From Microbotryomycetes sp. JL201 (Eukaryota; Basidiomycota; Microbotryomycetes): DNA of 64,000 nucleotides. Made by a program: the position numbers and the translations under genes. Below the pieces are notes generated by a model, which did not search any database, was not told the DNA's origin, and worked only from the letters and a program-made list of their open reading frames with translations. The stretch covers positions 496,001 to 560,000 of the forward strand of contig JAQYUZ010000005.1 in the NCBI GenBank assembly GCA_033819885.1. The letters are read 5' to 3'. Positions 58,131 to 64,000 of the stretch are shown here, in pieces (the first letter of the stretch is position 1; every line of letters starts with the position of its first letter).

Positions 58131-59680
58131 TCAATCCGGATGCAACGTGAAACGAGACACGCGGACTGGCGCACCAAGGAACCCTCTCGCCCGGTCTAAC
58201 CGCTCGTCACGGTACAAGAGCTCTTGTCGACAAAGTGACTGTAGCCTGTTGACGTAGGCGTTCTCTACGCTTCTCTCAAACTTTGCTAATGGCGCCGGCA
58301 CTTTGGTTGCGACCGGCGCAGCCGTCTGACCTTCCTCAGTCGGTCGTCGAATGAACCTGGTCAAATCATTACGGTATCCGGCCGTGCCTGGTTGGAATTT
58401 TGACTGGAAACCTAGCTGAGGATTCTCGCGAATCACAGCTTCGTAAATAGGGTGTTGCGCGAACTGTGCTGGATTGACGTAGTACTTGACGCCCATGTTT
58501 GACGTCGTCCGCTCAACGTTGTACTTTGGAATCCGTTCAAAAGCAAAGTCGGGGTTGACCGGCGTCGACGATCCGAAAAGCGATGGTAACTGCGTGATGA
58601 AAGAGAACAGAAACAGCAACAAGAGGGGCGCGATTTGAAGCCATATTGAGCCTTGCTGTGCGCGCTGTCCTTGTGGGACACCTGTCGCCCTTCTCCGTTG
58701 CCCTCCCATCGACATGCCAGGTCCATAAAACTGGAATGTTGGCCCACCACCACCGAACCCGCCGCCGAACGCGCTGTGGCCGAATGGACCTCCGCCAAAC
58801 GGGCTTCCGCCTCCTTGGCCGAAGAAGAAACGGAACAAGTCTTCCGGGGACAGTTCGTCGCCCTCGAACGTAGGCCCCATGCCCCCAGCACGTGCGAATG
58901 ATGGGCCTCCGCCTCCGCCGCCACCCCTCGAGTCTGGGTCGCCACCCGTGGAATCAAACACCGCGCGTTTGTTAGAATCGCTTAGGACCTGGAAAGCTTT
59001 CGATACCACTGCAAGAATAAATCACAGGTCAGGGTGGGCTCGAGCATTTGATCAGAGACGGCCGCAACTCGCTTTTGAAGGCTTCTTCTGCGCCAGGCGC
59101 TCCGCATTTGTCTGGGTGTAGACCTGACCGCCGGCAGGAGTCAGAGACATCTCAGAATGTGCACAAAACTTTGCTCCAGAACTGACTGAGTGCCAGCTAA
59201 ACGAAAGAAAGGCTTGCGTCAGATGCGAAAGGCTCGACACCCGTTTTTGGCATTGCTCACCTTGCGATACGCTTTCTTGACGTCGTTGTCTGAACAACTC
59301 TTCTCGAGACCAAGAATCTCGTAGTACTGTGTGACCCTGCAAGCTCTGACACGTTTGACAGTCGCAGCTTGCGCCGGCGTAAAGTCTCGCGGCTTGTCGT
59401 CTACTGGTTTATCCCGCGCGGCCGATGGCCTCTGTGTAGGCTTTGCTGTTGAAGAAGCATCCGCAGCGGCGCGGGGATTGGTACTGCTTGCGGTTGAAGT
59501 GGAGGGCTCGGCTCCATCATTAGCAAGGCCTTGCTCAAGCTTGGCTAGGAGCGTTGTCGCCTCCGCCGTCGGATGCAGCGACAGACTCTTCTTTGCGAAA
59601 CGGATGCCGGCATCATAGTTAGACGCATTGTAGTGCCGCCGAGCGATATCGAGCGCCGCGAGCGCTTGCTCGGCGTTCAT
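58131..59680 (-). CDS. ER membrane J-protein, DNAJB12/DNAJB14 type
   Basis: Exons 59261-59680, 59187-59196, 59073-59123 and 58131-59008 give 452 aa. J-proteins stimulate Hsp70 ATPase; this type acts at the ER membrane in protein quality control. The N-terminus has a small helical repeat-like region (ALAALDIARRHYNASNY). The J domain follows: [33 protein letters not shown], shown here with its HPD motif intact, then AFKMVSKAFQVLSDSNKRAVFD. A Gly/Phe-rich segment, one membrane helix (WLQIAPLLLLFLFSFI, about residue 287) and a luminal DUF1977-like domain (KYYVNPAQF, PIYEAVIRENPQLG) complete it. The J domain is assembled across a 10-nt microexon (59187-59196) and a GC-donor intron (GCGAGT from 59072). 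Both are demanded by the conserved sequence. Confidence 0.93.
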
Positions 59681-59863
59681 TGAAGGTTGCCTATCTGCGC
59701 GTGGTGCCGGTAACTAGTAACGTAGCCGGCACTATGATGAGTGACGATGCAGCAGACAGGCGTTGGCTGATAGGAGCTGAGGAGTACTGAGGGGGAGAGA
59801 AGCAAAACCTGGGTGCTCCTCTTGACCGCAACGTGCCACCCGTATGCCGATGTGCTCGGGTCC

Positions 59864-60560
59864 ATGTCGGTGGCTCTCATCTTGCTTGCAGCGTACAACA
59901 CGCTGCGGCACCACTATGACAATCCGCTAATTCGCCAAAAGAACACGTGAGGCAGCTCGGGACTCGCGACCTGGCCAAGCGTGACGCCTGCTGATGTCCA
60001 TCTGCAGCCGGCGAGATGCATGCATGCGACCAGGAGAGTCTGCCGGACCCTCGAATGCGCTTGTGGACGGGCATGACACAGGACCGTGTGCGGACAGGCT
60101 GGCCGAGGAGCTTGTGGTGCCCTCGGCGGACATGTCAAAGGATGCACAGCCACCCGTCATTCTTGCAGTATCCGACAATGTTGTTGCCGACTCCGACATG
60201 CCGCGTGTCCGCCGCCGTGCGACCTCTGTCGCGTCTCGGACCTCGACGAGTTCGGCTCGCTCTTTGCGGCATAGCACGAAGGCAGCTGGAGCAATACCGA
60301 TCGTCACCCTGTCTGCCCTCGACGCTGGTCTGATTCTTTCGACGACTGGACCCGCGTCTTTCCCAGATGACCGGCCGAATGCTGGATTGCCACCACGGCA
60401 GCCTTTAAAGAGGATCGTCTCGGCGCCGGCAAAGCTCAAGAGCAAATCTTCCGTTCCGCCTTTGACATCTAGCCACCTTGCCAACGTGCCAGCAGCGACA
60501 CGCTGCTTGACGGCAACGGAGCAGTTGCGTCATATTGCTGCTGGTTCAGGGCGAGCATGA
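59864..60560 (+). CDS. Unrecognised 211-aa protein with N-terminal hydrophobic segment
   Basis: Two exons, 59864-59946 and 60008-60560, joined in phase 2 by a GTGAGG donor and CTGCAG acceptor, give 211 aa. I do not recognise it. The N-terminus SVALILLAAYNTLRHHYDNP could be a signal anchor or a short membrane segment followed by a basic stretch. The rest is low in hydrophobics, rich in Ser, Ala, Thr and Arg, with RRRATSVASRTSTSSARS and LKRIVSAPAKLKSKSS, probably disordered and phosphorylated. An upstream in-frame open stretch extends the hydrophobic part, but no ATG precedes 59864 before a stop. It shares a 183-bp divergent promoter with the J-protein gene. Reality of the gene is plausible, not proven. 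Confidence 0.55.
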
Positions 60561-60679
60561 TATTCGATTTCTTCTATCATTGCGCACAACCTCTGCTGCT
60601 ATTCTGTACGATGCTCTGAGGATATATACTGTTGATGATTTGAAATGTATGCGGATCTCGGCTTTAGATTCCGCTCATC

Positions 60680-61701
60680 ATGTCGAAACTCGCGACTCGG
60701 CCCACGACACAGGGCGCGGGCACTAACGGTCGACCGGTCGTCTTTTTCGACGTGTCAATTGGCAACACGCCGGCTGGACGGATCCGTATGGAGTTGTTCT
60801 CGGACGTCGTCCCGAGGCAAGTCGCTGAATTCGCCAACAGTGGTGGTCACTAGCGCGTGACCGCATTTTCCTAGTGTATTGAGGTACCATGCGCGCGTCG
60901 AGCAAACGCTAAGCGGCTTGCTTTGCTTGCAGAACGGCCGAGAATTTCCGGCAGCTGTGTACAGGCGAATTCAGACCCAACGGCCAGCCTGTCGGATACA
61001 AGAACGCCATTTTCCATCGAGTCATTGCAAACTTCATGTGTCAGGTTCGTTGGCAGCGTCGTCGTCCTCCCTCCGTTGCGTCCTGGCGCGCGCTGAATGT
61101 TCCATTGTCACGTATACAGGGTGGAGATTTCTTGAACGGCGATGGCACCGGATCTTTGAGCATCTATGGTCCACAATTTGATGATGAGAACTTTGAGGTC
61201 AAGCATGAGAATGCTGGGCTGCTGAGCATGGCGAGTGGCGCGATTTCCCCGTCCTCCTCCTTGAGGCGCTTGAAAACAGCTGACACGGTTCACACCACGT
61301 TCGCATTTTCAGGCCAACTCTGGGCCAAATACGAACGGCTGTCAGGTGCGCCGTGACGTCGAGTTGTTGGGAAGTGGTGCCGGCTGACTGTTTTCGCATC
61401 AGTTCTTCATTACAACGGCGCCCGCACCGTTCTTGGATGGCAAACACACCGTCTTTGGGAAAGTGCTTGGGCAGGACAGCATGCTCGTTGTGCGCAAGAT
61501 TGAGAATGTTGCCACAGGTCAGTGCCCGGCTTAGCTGTATTTCCAAACCCCTTGCTGATATCGTGCATATGTCTCGAAGGTCCAAACAATCGTCCAAAGA
61601 TGACTGTGTCGATCACAGGTGTGTCACTGTCGCAAGTATTGCAAGTGCTTGTTCAATACGCTGACGACTGATGTTACCCGACAGAATGTGGCGAAATGTA
61701 A
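60680..61701 (+). CDS. Cyclophilin H-type peptidyl-prolyl cis-trans isomerase
   Basis: Exons 60680-60816, 60933-61044, 61120-61230, 61313-61345, 61403-61517, 61580-61618 and 61685-61701 give 187 aa. Cyclophilin H binds the U4/U6 snRNP proteins and helps spliceosome assembly. After ~20 N-terminal residues, [20 protein letters not shown] begins the single cyclophilin barrel. Active-site features are present: [43 protein letters not shown] and [11 protein letters not shown]. The ending [18 protein letters not shown] matches the PPIH subgroup. The usual catalytic Arg is in FHRV. Two introns carry GC donors (GCAAGT at 60817, GCGAGT at 61231). The second splits SM from [11 protein letters not shown], so the junction is unambiguous. 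Confidence 0.94.
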
Positions 61702-61941
61702 TGTCGTGACCGTACCCGAACTGTGCCACAGAAGTGATTCCATAGGGTGCTCTTGTTGTATTGCATGGATTCTATTCCCGCTGCGAATTGTGGCCAAATG
61801 GCTTGAATTTTTTGGGAATGTGATGATACACTTCAACTGGCGAGGTCCAAGTCGTTTTATTTTACTTGCGACCCAGCGTGCCTCGCCTCTTTGAGGGTCG
61901 TCGTTAATATTGCAAATGCGCTGATGTTCGCCTCGAACGCG

Positions 61942-61946
61942 ATTGG
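61942..61946 (-). promoter_or_regulatory. CCAAT box upstream of SDH2
   Basis: ATTGG on the plus strand (CCAAT on the minus) lies 31-35 bp before the SDH2 start codon. Inverted CCAAT boxes near respiratory genes are typical Hap-complex sites. Its closeness to the ATG means it could instead lie in the leader. Confidence 0.35.
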
Positions 61947-61976
61947 CCCGCGGCGCCTTGGCCACACACCAACACC

Positions 61977-63468
61977 ATGCTCGCTCCCGCACGCCACGCT
62001 CTCAAGCGCAACGCGTTCCAAGTGAGTGTGACGGCCTATTGTGAGCGTTTGATGCAGTGCGCTGACGGAAGCGTCACCGTGTTGCACCCCTGCTGCCGAC
62101 AGGTTCGCGCGCTCGCCACCGCCGCCAACGCCTCAGCGGCAGCCAAGCCCGAGCAGATCAAAAAGTTCCAAATCTATAGATGGGTACGTGGACTTTGCTT
62201 GACAGCGTGTGTGTGGCAAAGGCTGCGTCTCGTGTGTGTGTGTACGCGCGCGCACGCGCACGGGCAGAGCCGGCGACCGCGGGATCCTCGCAATCGGCCG
62301 CACCTCGCCGCCGTCTCGTTGCCTGTGCAGTCACCGAGCTCGACGTCGATTGACTCTTGTCCCTCGCGCTCGCCTGCAGAACCCCGACAAGCCTGCAGAG
62401 AAGCCTCACTTGCAGACGTACTCGATCGACCTCTCAAAGTGCGGCCCGATGGTGCTTGACGCGCTCCTCAAAATCAAGAATGAGCTCGATCCAACTCTGA
62501 CTTTCCGACGATCGTGCCGCGAGGGCATCTGTGGCTCGTGCGCCATGAACATCGATGGTGCGTCATTAGCTGTCCGAGCGAGATCGTTCGCAGCACAGCA
62601 GTGACGCTTACGCTCTGCTCATCTGACAGGTGTCAACACTCTGGCCTGCTTGAAGCGAATCGAGAAAGATGCCAAGGACGTCAAGATTTACCCTCTGCCG
62701 CACAGTGAGTCACTTTGCCACAGCTTCGCACGGTTGTGGCGGTCTGACACGGCTCGACTCGAATCAGTGTATATTGTCAAGGTCAGGCGCATTCTTTGCT
62801 TGATGCTGTGGCGCGACACCTGTACTGGGCACACGTCTGACTCGAACTTTCACCCGCAACAGGATCTCGTTCCCGACATGACCCAATTTTACAAGCAGTA
62901 CAAGGCAATCGAGCCGTACTTGCAGTCTGATAAGCCACCGGCAGATGGAAAGGAGCACTTGCAGTCTCGTGAGGACCGACGCAAGCTTGACGGCATGTAC
63001 GAGGTACGCTCCTGGTTGCCGGACCCCGTGTTTCCTGCGATTTGCTGACCTGGAGTCATATCTAGTGCATCCTTTGCGCTTGCTGCTCTACATCATGCCC
63101 GTCATACTGGTGGGGTGGTCATAATGAAGGTGGCAACTCGTACCTTGGCCCGGCAGTTTTGATGCAAGCCTACCGATGGATTGCCGACTCTCGCGACACT
63201 GCAACAAAGGAGCGCCTTGAAAAGTTGCAGAATCCTTGGTCTGTCTACCGTTGCCATACCATTTTCAATGTGAGTGGCCTGGGAATGCTGCGACCTTTGA
63301 TTGCGTGCTAACATTCCTCTTCCACACAGTGCACACGCACATGCCCCAAAGTACGGCATCACGTCTGACCAGTGTCCGCGAACCCATTTTTGACTTGTGT
63401 CTCATCCACAGGGACTGAACCCGGCGAAAGCGATCGCGCAGTTGAAGCAAGAATTGGCCACGGCATAA
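61977..63468 (+). CDS. SDH2: Succinate dehydrogenase iron-sulfur subunit
   Basis: Nine exons: 61977-62021, 62103-62183, 62380-62557, 62630-62704, 62768-62781, 62863-63003, 63066-63269, 63330-63350, 63412-63468; 271 aa. SdhB carries electrons from FAD through three Fe-S clusters to ubiquinone in complex II. The presequence is basic ([20 protein letters not shown]). The [2Fe-2S] ligands lie in [13 protein letters not shown] and NTLAC, the [4Fe-4S] and [3Fe-4S] ligands in [16 protein letters not shown] and CHTIFNCTRTCPKGLNP. The quinone-site Trp/Ser region SYWWGG is intact. Exon 5 has 14 nt (encodes most of MYIVK) and exon 8 has 21 nt (CTRTCPK, including two cluster ligands). Length is normal. 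Confidence 0.96.
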
Positions 63469-63780
63469 ACACATTTTTCTCGGGGCTGCTTGAGTACCGC
63501 CTCGTGCTCCCTTGCAATGCATAGTTGTTTGTGTCTTGACCCCGTTCAGTGTCCCGAATACCCGAAAAGCAATTTCATTGACAGGAAAGGTGCTACAACA
63601 ATGACGGAGGACATCTCACGGAAAAAGTCATAACAAATTAGTGGGCTTCACGCACTCCTATTCGAGCGGCTAGTGTGCCGTATTGACGGGATGCGAGAGC
63701 GCGATGCCGGTACCACAGCACGACAACTGATACCGCAGCAAAAAAAATGTTGCACAGCTGCAGATAAGAGCGTCACCGGA
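63469..63780. other. Interval between SDH2 and the right-edge frame
   Basis: These 312 bp follow the SDH2 stop. They would be 3' untranslated sequence, possibly convergent with the tail of a minus-strand gene starting beyond the window. No conserved coding, RNA or repeat feature was seen. Confidence 0.4.
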
Positions 63781-64000
63781 TCAGCGCGATGTGACTGTGG
63801 CCGTTATATCAACTTTGCCTACCACAAACTCGAAAAAGTCTGCTCTCTCCTGAGCGACAACGCGCGAACAAGCCTCCCAAGTGAAAAGCTCCCGGCCAGA
63901 GATCGAATTGGCTGTTTCGTCCCTCTTGAGAATCCATGAGCGCCACCCTCGTGGCTTTATCCTGCGCTCAAACCTTTCGTCCTTGAGCTGCTGATTGTCT
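63781..64000 (-). CDS. Possible C-terminal fragment of a gene cut by the right edge
   Basis: A minus-strand frame is open from the window edge to a TGA at 63781-63783, giving about 73 residues. The composition looks protein-like (ERFERRIKPRGWRSWILKRD, then ELFTWEACSRVVAQERADFFEF) with no long low-complexity run. I do not recognise the family, no start codon is in view, and an intron could end the exon earlier. Low confidence. Confidence 0.3.
   Translation of the reverse strand, partial: DNQQLKDERFERRIKPRGWRSWILKRDETANSISGRELFTWEACSRVVAQERADFFEFVVGKVDITATVTSR

Overview
The window is nuclear DNA of an intron-rich fungus, most likely a basidiomycete. Genes carry many short introns, mostly 48-80 nt, with GT or GC donors, CTGAC/CTAAC-like branch points and AG acceptors. 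Several exons are under 25 nt, and the proteins are fungal (Esa1, Bur1, Cft1, Tps2, Toa1, Mtr3). I would guess Pucciniomycotina, weakly. No mobile element, tRNA, rRNA, CRISPR array or bacterial-type operon was recognised.

Layout, left to right: ESA1 (+); an unrecognised 534-aa protein (-); WEE1-family kinase (-); BXI1/LFG Bax-inhibitor protein (-); HEM2 (+); TPS2-type trehalose-phosphate phosphatase (-); CorA/Alr/Mnr2 Mg2+ transporter (-); PET8-type SAM carrier (+); BUR1/CDK9 kinase (-); TOA1 (-); ATP16 (+); a PWWP plus LEDGF-like protein (+); CHD1 (+); mitochondrial-type cysteine synthase (-); TOM6-like (+); uL11m (-); RAD23 (+); ISA1 (+); CFT1/CPSF160 (-); a 2.25-kb stretch with no assignable gene; MTR3 exosome subunit (+); CCDC124/Lso2 family (-); hexokinase (+); ER J-protein of the DNAJB12 type (-); an unrecognised N-terminally anchored protein (+); cyclophilin H type PPIase (+); SDH2 (+); and the possible tail of a minus-strand gene running off the right edge.

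The genes are mostly unlinked housekeeping functions. Two themes recur. Transcription and chromatin genes sit close together in 22.6-38.1 kb (BUR1, TOA1, the PWWP protein, CHD1), with ESA1, CFT1, MTR3 and the cyclophilin elsewhere. Nuclear genes for mitochondria are frequent (HEM2, PET8, ATP16, cysteine synthase, TOM6, uL11m, ISA1, SDH2).

The most notable signal is in gene structure rather than content. I reconstructed about 167 introns by hand from reading-frame continuity and conserved protein motifs. About ten use a GC donor (GCGAGT or GCAAGT), several of them forced by invariant motifs. Three genes have an intron inside or directly after the start codon. Exons as short as 10 nt are required to restore conserved motifs. 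All exon coordinates are inferences from sequence alone; cDNA alignment would settle them.
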